From contig NZ_FNNQ01000016.1 in assembly GCF_900106775.1 (NCBI RefSeq), positions 4,610 to 68,609 on the forward strand: a stretch of DNA of 64,000 nucleotides, written 5' to 3'. Source of the DNA: Marininema mesophilum. Its GTDB lineage: Bacteria > Bacillota > Bacilli > Thermoactinomycetales > DSM-45169. Positions 49,790 through 58,437 of this stretch are shown here, one piece after another (positions within the stretch are counted from its first letter, which is position 1; every line of letters starts with the position of its first letter). The translations under genes and the position numbers were made by a program. The notes beneath the pieces were generated by a model. That model saw only the letters and a list, made by a program, of their open reading frames with translations, searched no databases and was not told the DNA's origin.

Positions 49790-51730
49790 ATGCATAAAGT
49801 AGCGTGGTTTCCTGAGGATGAACAAATCCACAAGATGCGAATGCACCGATTAATGACGAAAAATGAAATAACAGACTATGATGAATTATATCAACGTTCA
49901 GTAGAGGATCCTGCTTGGTTTTGGGATGAAGTGGTGAAGGATCTCCATTTGAAGTGGGATCAACCCTACTCGAAGGTGCTAGATCTTTCTAAAGGGGCTG
50001 CCTGGCCTCAGTGGTTTGTGGATGGCAAGATGAATGTGGCAACCAATTGCCTCGACCGTTGGGCAGATGACCCACACTCCCAGAATCGGTTGGCCATCAT
50101 CACCGAGGGGGATGGTGGGGATGTTCAGCGGTGGACCTACCATGAACTTCGGGAAGAAGTAGCAGGTTTTGCCCAGGGTCTTATCGATATCGGTGTAATG
50201 CCTGGGGATCGGATTGCTATCTATTTGCCAATGGTAGTAGAAAATGTGATTGCGATGCTAGCAATAGCACGGATCGGTGCAATATTTACGCCTTGTTTCT
50301 CTGGCTATGGAGCGGAAGCGGTGGCTACCCGCCTGAGGGATTGTGAGGCAAAGTTACTCATTACGGCGGATGGTTTTTGGCGTCGTGGTAAAGTGGTGAA
50401 AATGAAGGAAGAGGCTGATCGGGCTGCTGAGCTTTCCCCAAGTGTAGAGAAAGTGATTGTCGTCCGTCGTATAGGAAGAGATGTCCCTTCCCATGAAAGG
50501 GATATCGAATGGGCTGAATTGGGCCGGAATAAGAAAGCGCTTTCAAGTGTGAAAACGAATGCAAATACTCCTTTTATGATCATCTACACCTCCGGTACAA
50601 CAGGACGACCAAAGGGTACGGTTCATGTTCATGCAGGCTTTCCGATCAAAGCGGCTTTTGACGCTGGATATGGGATGGATTTGCGCCAAGAGGATACCCT
50701 TTTTTGGATGACGGATATGGGCTGGATGATGGGACCGTGGATGGTATTTGGAGCCCTCCTCAACGGAAGTACTATGGTTCTTTTCGAAGGGACGCCGGAC
50801 TATCCACAACCCGACCGACTATGGGAGTTGGTAGAGAAGCATCGTATCAGTCACTTAGGTATTTCGCCGACTGTGATTCGTACATTAATGAAGTTTGGCG
50901 AAGAGTGGGTAGAAAAGCACGATCAATCCTCATTAAAAGTGTTTGCTTCTACGGGGGAACCTTGGAATCCAGAGCCTTGGTATTGGTTATTTGATCGTGT
51001 TGGTAAAGGACGAGTCCCGATTTGTAACTACTCAGGTGGCACAGAGATTTCGGGAGGAATTTTGTTTAGTAATTTGATGAAGCCCATCGCTCCATGTTCC
51101 TTTAGTGGACCCATGCCAGGAATGGATGCAGAGGTTGTGGATGAACAAGGGCAACCGGTTCGTGGTAAAGTAGGTGAACTTGTGATGAAACAACCCTGGG
51201 TAGGAATGACGCAAGGATTCTGGAAAGATCCAAAGCGATATGAAAAAGCGTATTGGAGTCGCTGGGAGGGAATCTGGGTTCATGGAGACTGGGTGCATGC
51301 AGAAGACGGGGGCTTCTGGTACATCACGGGTCGCTCGGATGATACATTAAAAATTGCAGGGAAACGGTTAGGTCCAGCTGAGATGGAATCTGTTCTTGTG
51401 GGCCATCCCTCAGTTATAGAAGCAGCCACGATTGGCGTTCCTGATGCTGTGAAAGGAGAGGCAGCAGTCTGTTTTGCTGTTTTAAAGCCGGGAGTTACAG
51501 GGAATGAAGAGTTGAAAAGTGAATTAGTCATGTTGGTTGGTGAACATTTGGGTAAGGCCTTACGACCACGGGAAATCCATTTTGTCTCGGAGTTACCTAA
51601 GACACGAAATGGGAAAATCCTACGTCGGGTCATCAAATCGGCTTATACGGGTCAAGATGCTGGGGATCTATCGGCACTGGAAAACCCAGCTGCATTGGAG
51701 GAATTGCGTAGAGAAAAGGGATCTACCTGA
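49790..51730 (+). CDS. Acetyl-CoA-synthetase-like acyl-CoA ligase (ANL superfamily)
   Basis: 646 residues, AcsA length. ATP/AMP motif IIYTSGTTGRPKGTVHVH, adenine-binding YSGGTEISGG, hinge-region ITGRSDDTLKIAGKRLGPAEME and the C-terminal catalytic lysine in KTRNGKILRRV. Activates acetate, propionate or a longer carboxylate to its CoA ester via an adenylate. The full-length N-terminal domain argues for a short-chain acid. Near the branched-chain catabolic operon, which it may serve. GGGGTGGG site. Confidence 0.9.
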   Translation: MHKVAWFPEDEQIHKMRMHRLMTKNEITDYDELYQRSVEDPAWFWDEVVKDLHLKWDQPYSKVLDLSKGAAWPQWFVDGKMNVATNCLDRWADDPHSQNRLAIITEGDGGDVQRWTYHELREEVAGFAQGLIDIGVMPGDRIAIYLPMVVENVIAMLAIARIGAIFTPCFSGYGAEAVATRLRDCEAKLLITADGFWRRGKVVKMKEEADRAAELSPSVEKVIVVRRIGRDVPSHERDIEWAELGRNKKALSSVKTNANTPFMIIYTSGTTGRPKGTVHVHAGFPIKAAFDAGYGMDLRQEDTLFWMTDMGWMMGPWMVFGALLNGSTMVLFEGTPDYPQPDRLWELVEKHRISHLGISPTVIRTLMKFGEEWVEKHDQSSLKVFASTGEPWNPEPWYWLFDRVGKGRVPICNYSGGTEISGGILFSNLMKPIAPCSFSGPMPGMDAEVVDEQGQPVRGKVGELVMKQPWVGMTQGFWKDPKRYEKAYWSRWEGIWVHGDWVHAEDGGFWYITGRSDDTLKIAGKRLGPAEMESVLVGHPSVIEAATIGVPDAVKGEAAVCFAVLKPGVTGNEELKSELVMLVGEHLGKALRPREIHFVSELPKTRNGKILRRVIKSAYTGQDAGDLSALENPAALEELRREKGST

Positions 51731-51775
51731 TGGAATCCAGGTCAATAATTTACTTATACCATTTACTTTAATTGT

Positions 51776-51811
51776 AAAAGCCTGTATCCAAAAGGATGGG
51801 GGCTTTTTTTC
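51776..51811 (+). terminator. Terminator of the acyl-CoA ligase gene
   Basis: Stem AAAAGCC-ATCC/GGAT-GGGCTTTT with an internal loop, then T7. The rest of the gap to sigI (to 52062) shows no gene; it should hold the sigI promoter, which I cannot place. Confidence 0.8.
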
Positions 51812-52062
51812 TTAGGAAATCCTTTCTATTGATTTATTTGCGACTTATAATAAGAGGATAGGCTTCCCTGCCCTGGGATTAAGAAAGTAAATAATTTGCA
51901 AAATTTATCCTTATTATTAATTATCTTACATCTTCATAAGTCATGGTTTTATCGGTGGATATCATGACCACATAGGTTGTCTACCAAGAAAAAGTTCTTT
52001 CTAAATAACGGACAGAAAAAACGTAGGTGCTACGAATTATAGAGTAGGGAGAGGTGTCGGCA

Positions 52063-52818
52063 TTGCATCCGGGGGACGGTGATCGAGACCAACATAGAGA
52101 AATGATAGAAAAACGTGTGCTGTTAGCTCAATCCGATCCATCATCGGGGGAGCGGGAAAGTTTATTAAGTGAGTACAGTTTATACGTCACTAAAATTGCT
52201 TCCCGCATCTGTCACAGACAGATTACGGTCCAGGATGATGAGTATTCGATCGCATTATCAGGTTTTGATGAGGCGATTACACGTTTTGAAGAGGGGCGAC
52301 AATCTACCTTCCTTTCTTTTTCTTACATGGTCATACAGCGGCGCTTAACGGATTTTTACAGGCGGGAGAAAAAGCATACTCAGCAGTTAGCCATAGCACA
52401 TAGTGGAACAACAGAGAGCGAATCGATCAGTCCAGAAGTAGTAAAACATTCTGTTGACCAATATAGAGAAGATGAGAGACGGAATATGACTCGCTTGGAA
52501 GTTGTTCAGTTTTCGCAGTTTCTCGAACGCTATGAAATAAAGCTAACTGACTTGGTTAAGTCTTCTCCCAAGCATAATGATACCCGCCGTGACATGTTAA
52601 GTGTGGCAAAGAGAATTGTTGCAGATGCAGAGCTTTATGAGGTATTTATGAACAAAAAGAAGACAGGGAAAGATTTTGCGGAACGAGTGGGTTGTCATCC
52701 ACGGACATTAAAAAGACATCGCATGTTTTTAACCGCGCTAGTCCTTGTTTTCGTCGAGGATTTGCCCCTATTGCGGCAATATCTCGATATTCCATCGCAT
52801 GTGAAGGGAGGTGGTTGA
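52063..52818 (+). CDS. sigI: RNA polymerase sigma factor SigI
   Basis: 251 residues from TTG 52063 (GGGAGAGG eight bases upstream). SigI-family features: YVTKIASRICHRQITVQDDEYSIALSGFDEAI and FLSFSYMVIQRRLTDFYRREKK (region 2), and a C-terminal helix-turn-helix around KDFAERVGCHPRTLKRHRMF. SigI controls heat-shock, envelope and, in clostridia, polysaccharide-sensing genes. One base before rsgI, so co-translated. Confidence 0.92.
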   Translation: MHPGDGDRDQHREMIEKRVLLAQSDPSSGERESLLSEYSLYVTKIASRICHRQITVQDDEYSIALSGFDEAITRFEEGRQSTFLSFSYMVIQRRLTDFYRREKKHTQQLAIAHSGTTESESISPEVVKHSVDQYREDERRNMTRLEVVQFSQFLERYEIKLTDLVKSSPKHNDTRRDMLSVAKRIVADAELYEVFMNKKKTGKDFAERVGCHPRTLKRHRMFLTALVLVFVEDLPLLRQYLDIPSHVKGGG

Positions 52819-52819
52819 T

Positions 52820-53974
52820 GTGCAGAGGGGAATAGTCATGGAAATCGGGTCAAAGGATTGTGTGGTGATGACGCCAGATGGACAATTTCTTACGGTACCA
52901 CGCCAAGATAAGAACTTGGATCTGGGGGATGAGATTCACTTTCAATTGAAGAGCAAGCGAAGCTTAGCCGCAAGATTTGGCAGACCAGCTTGGATCACTA
53001 GTGGGTTAACGGCAGTAGCAGTGATGATATTTACTCTCCTGATGCCTCAATGGGCAACGGATGAAGCCCACGCTTCAAGTTATGTCTATATTGATTTGAA
53101 TCCGAGCTTGGAACTTGCTTTGGATAAAGATCGCGAGGTTGTTAAGCTCCGGGCCCTCAATTCTTCAGCAAAGCATCTGGTGAAAGGGATGGAATGGAAA
53201 GGGGCCGAGGTGAAGGATGTCGTGGTTAATGTCCTCAGTCGAGCAAAGAAGGCCCGGTATCTCGATAAAAAGGAACGAGTACTCATTTCCCAAGTCGAGA
53301 AGGAAAAACAACCAACATCCAAGAAATTACTGGCGATGATCGAGCAGGAAGTAAAGGATACTCCAGAACTGAGTGATACACGCCTTGACTTATACACACT
53401 TCCTCTTCCTGATAAGTTGAAGAGAGAAGCAGAGACGAAAGGGATCTCTCCAGCGAAATATGCTGTGGGACTTGTAGCACGACGCAATGGAGAAAAGCTC
53501 TCGATCGAAGAATTATCTACCATGTCGATCTCAGACTTGATGAAGAAGGTAGACCTTTCCCCGGTCTTGCGCAATCCACCATCCGACCAAGACTGGACCA
53601 CCTGGATAGAAGAAGATCAGAAGCAGAATTATGGTGACTCCAGCGGTTCAACCAATCGTGGAGTGCAAGATAAAAATACGGGTAGCACAGGAACCACAAA
53701 GGAGAACCCACCCAATAAAAAAGATAGGGATAATCAGGATAGGTCTTCACAGACCCCTTCTCTCCCGCTAAAGGAACCTGTGAGTATTCCAGAACCACCA
53801 CCACCAGAACCCAAACCACCAGCTGTAACCGAACCACCACCATCATCCCCGGATGGTGATGGTGGGACAGAGGAGAAGCCCCCCGCAGATACTGGCGATT
53901 CAGCCAGTAGCGGTGGGGACGATTCCTCCCAATCACCTTCACCAAATACCGAAAGTAATGGTTCTACTCCATAA
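52820..53974 (+). CDS. rsgI: Anti-sigma-I factor RsgI with Pro-rich tail
   Basis: 384 residues from GTG 52820 (AAGGGAGG eight bases upstream); this gives the family start QRGIVMEIGSKDCVVMTPDGQF. Residues 1-50 form the cytoplasmic RsgI-N domain that binds SigI; a membrane segment follows (about 58-77); then the conserved extracytoplasmic domain beginning SSYVYIDLNPSLELALDKD (about 87-255), the region cut during signalling. The last 125 residues are low-complexity Ser/Asp/Pro-rich with PEPPPPEPKPP, likely a wall-spanning or wall-binding tail. No carbohydrate-binding domain is visible, unlike clostridial RsgI. Confidence 0.92.
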   Translation: MQRGIVMEIGSKDCVVMTPDGQFLTVPRQDKNLDLGDEIHFQLKSKRSLAARFGRPAWITSGLTAVAVMIFTLLMPQWATDEAHASSYVYIDLNPSLELALDKDREVVKLRALNSSAKHLVKGMEWKGAEVKDVVVNVLSRAKKARYLDKKERVLISQVEKEKQPTSKKLLAMIEQEVKDTPELSDTRLDLYTLPLPDKLKREAETKGISPAKYAVGLVARRNGEKLSIEELSTMSISDLMKKVDLSPVLRNPPSDQDWTTWIEEDQKQNYGDSSGSTNRGVQDKNTGSTGTTKENPPNKKDRDNQDRSSQTPSLPLKEPVSIPEPPPPEPKPPAVTEPPPSSPDGDGGTEEKPPADTGDSASSGGDDSSQSPSPNTESNGSTP

Positions 53975-54057
53975 AAATAAAAAGACCACCTCCTCCGTGA
54001 TTGGTATGCCGACTCTCCCGTTGTCTAACCAACTTACGAAAGATGGGGGATGTATAG

Positions 54058-54306
54058 ATGAAAGGGATTGGTATTGTACGTAAAGTTGATCACCTAGGAC
54101 GCGTGGTTTTACCGAAGGAATTGAGAGATACGATGAATATTCATCCGCATGATGGGGTGGAGATTTTCGTTCATAATGATTCGATTGTCCTGCAAAAATA
54201 TAACCCGAGTTGTATTTTTTGCGAGTCTGCTGATCAACTTTTCTACTTTAAGTCGAAAATCGTGTGTGAATCTTGTCTTCAGGAAACCAATGTTCACGTT
54301 TCTTAA
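54058..54306 (+). CDS. AbrB/Abh-family transition-state regulator
   Basis: 82 residues. N-terminal swapped-hairpin DNA-binding domain (GIVRKVDHLGRVVLPKELRDTM, about 3-50) and a C-terminal part with two CxxC pairs (CIFC and CESC) as in AbrB/Abh relatives with a zinc-ribbon-like end. A global regulator of stationary-phase genes, or a paralogue. ATG with weak spacing to GGGGG. Terminator follows. Confidence 0.9.
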   Translation: MKGIGIVRKVDHLGRVVLPKELRDTMNIHPHDGVEIFVHNDSIVLQKYNPSCIFCESADQLFYFKSKIVCESCLQETNVHVS

Positions 54307-54312
54307 CGAGAC

Positions 54313-54334
54313 AGCCCGCAAGGGCTCTTTTTTT
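54313..54334 (+). terminator. Terminator of the abrB-like gene
   Basis: AGCCC-GCAA-GGGCT then CTTTTTTTT. Confidence 0.85.
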
Positions 54335-54368
54335 TGTTTTTGTTCAGGCATCGACGAAAGCAGGGTAG

Positions 54369-54397
54369 CTGACAAACAAGCGCTTGTTTTGATAAAA
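54369..54397 (+). promoter_or_regulatory. Promoter with embedded 16-bp palindromic operator
   Basis: -35 CTGACA (54369-54374) and -10 ATAAAA (54392-54397) are 17 bases apart, and the spacer is filled by a perfect palindrome AAACAAGCGCTTGTTT at 54374-54389. This is the classic place for a repressor, probably TetR-type, controlling the catabolic operon that starts at 54485. No candidate repressor gene lies next to it. Confidence 0.65.
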
Positions 54398-54443
54398 TAG
54401 TAACCGTAGTCTTAAACAGACAGATAACTAAGGCGCCAATATC

Positions 54444-54458
54444 TTGTAAGCGGTTACT
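54444..54458 (+). promoter_or_regulatory. cre-like box
   Basis: TTGTAAGCGGTTACT fits the CcpA consensus WTGNAANCGNWNNCW at every position. It lies in the leader of the catabolic operon, 27 bases before the first start codon, where CcpA binding would block transcription when glucose is present. Confidence 0.65.
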
Positions 54459-54484
54459 TTTATTATGGGAGAGGGGGAATTTTT

Positions 54485-55258
54485 GTGGAGTATCAATATA
54501 TACAGGTTAGCCGTGATGGGGAGGTCGGACGAATTCTTTTATATCGTCCGAAAGTACTGAATGCCTTGAATACAGGCTTGATTTCTGAATTGGTTCAGAC
54601 TTTAGAAGATATGGATCAGGATCCAACCATTCGATGCATCTTGCTTACAGGTGGAAATCGGGTTTTTGCAGCAGGAGCGGATATTGGTGAGATGGCGACA
54701 GCTACCTCTGCTGAGCTGATGCTATCAAACCAGTTTGCTGATTGGGATCGTCTTCGTCGCATTAAAAAACCGATTGTGGCAGCGGTTGTAGGGTATGCCT
54801 TTGGTGGAGGATGCGAACTAGCAATGGCTTGCGATATGATCGTGGCAGCAGAGAACGCGCGTTTCGGCCAACCAGAGATCGATCTGGGGATTATTCCTGG
54901 TGCAGGTGGGACACAACGACTCACACGCGCCGTAGGAAAAGCCAGAGCGATGGAGATGGTATTGACCGGTCGTGCGATAACCGCTCAAGAAGCTTTTTCT
55001 GTTGGGTTGGTTAACAGCGTGGTACCAGCGGAGAATGTGGAACTTGAGGCAATGAAATTGTGTCAACTAGTGGCTAGGAAGGCTCCTGTTGCTGTTCAGT
55101 TGGCTAAGGAATCTGTCTTAAATTCCTTTGATACGACGATTGCAGAGGGGCTCGATTACGAACAAAAACTATTCTACCTTCTCTTTTCAACAGAGGATCA
55201 AAAAGAAGGGATGCAAGCCTTTGTAGAGAAGCGTCGGCCCAATTTTCAAGGGAAGTAA
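54485..55258 (+). CDS. Enoyl-CoA hydratase
   Basis: 257 residues, crotonase fold. Oxyanion-hole loops RVFAAGADIGEM and YAFGGGCELAMACD, and both catalytic glutamates, in GGGCELA and GQPEIDLGIIPGAGGTQRL, are present, so hydration of enoyl-CoA is expected. GTG start. First gene of the operon running to the E2 gene at 60.7 kb. Confidence 0.9.
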   Translation: MEYQYIQVSRDGEVGRILLYRPKVLNALNTGLISELVQTLEDMDQDPTIRCILLTGGNRVFAAGADIGEMATATSAELMLSNQFADWDRLRRIKKPIVAAVVGYAFGGGCELAMACDMIVAAENARFGQPEIDLGIIPGAGGTQRLTRAVGKARAMEMVLTGRAITAQEAFSVGLVNSVVPAENVELEAMKLCQLVARKAPVAVQLAKESVLNSFDTTIAEGLDYEQKLFYLLFSTEDQKEGMQAFVEKRRPNFQGK

Positions 55259-55275
55259 AAAAAGGAGGAATTTTA

Positions 55276-56076
55276 ATGGAAAATACCCAGGTAGAACAAA
55301 CCGTCACATTATTAAAGGAAGATGGTGTTGGGATCATTACGCTCAACCGTCCTCATTTGTTCAATGCTTTCAACACGCAACTAAATATCGACCTGTTGGC
55401 AGCATTGAAGGATGTCGGGAAGGATCCTGAGGTTCGTGCAGTGATTATCACTGGTGCTGGTAAAGCCTTTTGTTCTGGGCAAGATCTCAGTGATCGTTCC
55501 GCGGTTCAGGGAGAGGTTCCTTCTCTAGGAGATAGTGTGCGTAAGCGATATAACCCATTAATCCTAGCGATGACTGAGATGGAAAAGCCAATTATTGCTG
55601 CAGTGAACGGGGCAGCAGCAGGAGCAGGATGTAGTCTTGCCCTTGCATGTGATATGCGCTTTATCTCGGATCGAGGGAAGTTCGTAGAGGCCTTTGTTCG
55701 GATAGGTCTTGCTCCAGATAGTGGGTCTAGCTGGTTCCTGTCGCGATTAGTTGGTGTAGGTCGCGCGATGGAATTGGCGATGACAGGCCGGAATGTTGGG
55801 GCTGAGGAAGCTGTGCAGATTGGTTTAGCAAATAAGCTTGTTCCTCATGATCGTCTATTAGAAGAAACGCTTGCCTTTGCGAAGCAACTTGCCCAAGGAC
55901 CGACCCGTGCGATTGGTTTAACCAAGCGTGCGCTTTATAAAGCCTTGGATACCGATGTAGCAGGTGCCTTGGAGTATGAGGCACAGGTGCAAGAAATTGC
56001 AGGGAAAACGAAGGATTTCCACGAAGGAATCACTTCCTTTTTGGAGAAGCGTCCACCGCGCTATCGTGGTGAATAA
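55276..56076 (+). CDS. PaaG-like enoyl-CoA hydratase/isomerase
   Basis: 266 residues. Crotonase fold with GKAFCSGQDLSDR and AAAGAGCSLALACDMRF. The first catalytic glutamate is replaced by Cys-Ser and the second site reads FVRIGLAPDSGSSWFL, the aspartate-based pattern of PaaG-type isomerases. It therefore likely isomerises rather than hydrates. In phenylacetate pathways PaaG acts on a ring epoxide, but no paaABCDE oxygenase is here. AAAGGAGG site, 17 bases after the previous gene. Confidence 0.85.
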   Translation: MENTQVEQTVTLLKEDGVGIITLNRPHLFNAFNTQLNIDLLAALKDVGKDPEVRAVIITGAGKAFCSGQDLSDRSAVQGEVPSLGDSVRKRYNPLILAMTEMEKPIIAAVNGAAAGAGCSLALACDMRFISDRGKFVEAFVRIGLAPDSGSSWFLSRLVGVGRAMELAMTGRNVGAEEAVQIGLANKLVPHDRLLEETLAFAKQLAQGPTRAIGLTKRALYKALDTDVAGALEYEAQVQEIAGKTKDFHEGITSFLEKRPPRYRGE

Positions 56077-56252
56077 TCGGATCAAATAACTTCCGGTCGT
56101 GATTTTTAATGAACATTATCGCTTTACTTGGGTAGGTGCTTCGCAACTTCTCAGGATAGGGATGGTGGCCGATGAAGGTCTTAAACGATGGACAGCTCCG
56201 GGAGAGTGCGAAGGTTATAAAAGCTGAAAAGCAATCCAGTAGGGGCGTGATG

Positions 56253-57347
56253 ATGGAAGATGTGTTCCGTCTCATGGAAGATTCTGGTCATGAGCAAGTA
56301 ATCTTTTGCCGGCACAAAACCAGTGGGTTGAAATCGATTATTGCCATCCACGATACAACGATGGGTCCTGCTCTGGGGGGGTGTCGGATGGTTCCCTACG
56401 AGACAACCCAGGAAGCCCTTGATGATGTACTACGTTTGTCTAAGGGAATGACCTATAAATGTGGATTAGCGGATGTTGATTTTGGTGGAGGGAAGGCAGT
56501 CATCATCGGGGAACCAGAAACGGATAAAAGCCCAGAGATGTTCCGCGTGTTGGGTCGTTTCGTTGGAGGATTAAATGGACGGTTTTTTACAGGGACAGAT
56601 ATGGGTACAATGCCTGAGGATTTTGTCCATGCCGCTAGAGAATCCGAGTCCTTCGTTGGGTTACCAGTCAGTCATGGGGGTAGTGGGGATACGGCAATCC
56701 CTACCGCCTTTGGCGTGATGCAAGGCTTTCGCGCCACCGCGTTGCATTTGTGGGGGAGCGATAGTTTAAAGGGAAGAATCATTGCGATTCAGGGTACTGG
56801 CAAAGTAGGTGGCCGATTGGTTTCACAATTGGTTGAGCAGGGTGCACAGGTATTGGTTGCTGACATCCATGCGGAACGGGCAAAGGCGCTGCAAGAGCAA
56901 TACACAGGTTACGTGCAAGCGGTGGATGTAGCGACGATTCATCAACAATCCTGTGATATTTTTGCACCCTGTGCAGTGGGAGGCGTGGTCAATGAGCGCA
57001 CTCTTCCTGAGCTGGATTGTCGCGCGATTGTGGGTTCAGCGAATAATCAACTTGCGGAAGATTGGCATGGAGATGTACTCCACCAACATGGAATTCTCTA
57101 TGCACCAGACTATCTAGTGAATGCCGGTGGTCTAATCCAGGTAGCTGATGAGCTAAAGGGGTATCGGCATGAACGGGTGATGGAGAAGACCCAAGAAATC
57201 TACGATATGCTACTCAAAATCTATCAATTATCTAGCGAAAAAGACCTGCCCACTTGTCGAGCTGCTGACCAACTTGTGCTGGAGCGTTTACATCAAGTGG
57301 CAGACTTGAAACGAATTTTACTAAGTGGGGTTACAGGTTGGAGCTGA
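56253..57347 (+). CDS. Leucine/valine/phenylalanine dehydrogenase
   Basis: 364 residues from ATG 56253 (AGGGG seven bases before); an ATG at 56172 would add 27 non-family residues. Glu/Leu/Phe/Val dehydrogenase family: PALGGCRMVPY, catalytic lysine in GMTYKCGLADVDFGGGKAVI, aspartate in TGTDMGTMPEDF, and NAD site IQGTGKVGGRL. It deaminates branched-chain amino acids to 2-oxo acids, feeding the dehydrogenase complex encoded immediately downstream. Confidence 0.9.
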   Translation: MEDVFRLMEDSGHEQVIFCRHKTSGLKSIIAIHDTTMGPALGGCRMVPYETTQEALDDVLRLSKGMTYKCGLADVDFGGGKAVIIGEPETDKSPEMFRVLGRFVGGLNGRFFTGTDMGTMPEDFVHAARESESFVGLPVSHGGSGDTAIPTAFGVMQGFRATALHLWGSDSLKGRIIAIQGTGKVGGRLVSQLVEQGAQVLVADIHAERAKALQEQYTGYVQAVDVATIHQQSCDIFAPCAVGGVVNERTLPELDCRAIVGSANNQLAEDWHGDVLHQHGILYAPDYLVNAGGLIQVADELKGYRHERVMEKTQEIYDMLLKIYQLSSEKDLPTCRAADQLVLERLHQVADLKRILLSGVTGWS

Positions 57348-57360
57348 GGAGGGATGATGA

Positions 57361-58437
57361 GTGGTTCAATCGATAGCACAAATGGATCCTCCCTATCTAA
57401 AACCAGATGGTACGTTGTCGCTAGAGGGGAATGACTTGTGGGAGGATCTATCTGAGGAGAAAAAACTCGCCTTTTATCAATGGATGGTCATGGTGCGCCA
57501 CTTTGATCGCCGCTCGGTGATCCTTCAGCGGCAGGGGCGTATTGGTACGTATGCCCCTTTGGAGGGGCAGGAGGCTGCTCAGGTGGGAAGCGCTCTCGCA
57601 TTGTCCGCTGAGGATTGGATCTTTCCTAGTTATCGCGAACACGGGGTAGCAATGCTTGCGGGACTTCCTCTTACCCATATCCTGCTCTATTGGATGGGGC
57701 GTGTAGAAGGGAACCGGACTCCTAAGGGTGTCCGGATTTTACCGCCCTATGTTCCCATTGCCACCCAAATACCCCAGGCTATGGGAGCGGCTTGGGCTGC
57801 AAAATTAAAAAAGGAATCCTCTGTCGCGGTCGCCTATTTTGGAGATGGAGCGACATCAGAGGGAGATTTTCATGAAGCACTTAATTTTTCTGGCGTCTTT
57901 ACACTTCCTGCCATCTTTTTTTGTCAGAATAATGGATATGCAATCAGTGTCCCCTTTTCGCGGCAGTCTGCTGTTCCAACCGTAGCTGAACGAGCGGCAG
58001 CTTATGGAATGAAGGGTGTTAAGATCGATGGGAACGATGTTCTGGCTTCTTATCAGGCGACTCGAGAAGCTGTCAAGCGAGCTCGTGCTGGTGAAGGGGC
58101 TACTTTAATCGAGGCGGTCACCTATCGCAAAGGATCTCATACAACCGCGGATGATGCGAGTCGTTATCGTGAGAAAGCGGAGGTGGATGAATGGGTAGAA
58201 GGGAAGGATCCCCTTGCCCGCTATGAACAGCTTTTATATTCGGAAGGGCTCCTCGATGATGAGAAAAAAATGTCCTGGGAAGGCCAGTGTCGTGAACAAA
58301 TCGATCAAGCCGTAAAAGAAGCAGAAGCGATGCCTGCGCCACCTCCTACCCATCTCTTTGACCATGTTTATGATGAACTGCCTACATCTCTTCGTCGTCA
58401 GCGCACGGAATGGGAAGGAGCCGGTGAGAATGGCTGA
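57361..58437 (+). CDS. 2-oxoacid dehydrogenase E1 component, alpha subunit
   Basis: 358 residues. ThDP motif GDGATSEGDFHEALNFSGVF...FFCQNNGYAIS and the phosphorylation-loop-like YRKGSHTTADDASRYR. Pyruvate or branched-chain 2-oxoacid E1 alpha; the preceding leucine-type dehydrogenase favours branched-chain substrates (BkdAA-like). GTG start behind GAGGAGGG. Overlaps the beta-subunit gene by eight bases. Confidence 0.9.
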   Translation: MVQSIAQMDPPYLKPDGTLSLEGNDLWEDLSEEKKLAFYQWMVMVRHFDRRSVILQRQGRIGTYAPLEGQEAAQVGSALALSAEDWIFPSYREHGVAMLAGLPLTHILLYWMGRVEGNRTPKGVRILPPYVPIATQIPQAMGAAWAAKLKKESSVAVAYFGDGATSEGDFHEALNFSGVFTLPAIFFCQNNGYAISVPFSRQSAVPTVAERAAAYGMKGVKIDGNDVLASYQATREAVKRARAGEGATLIEAVTYRKGSHTTADDASRYREKAEVDEWVEGKDPLARYEQLLYSEGLLDDEKKMSWEGQCREQIDQAVKEAEAMPAPPPTHLFDHVYDELPTSLRRQRTEWEGAGENG

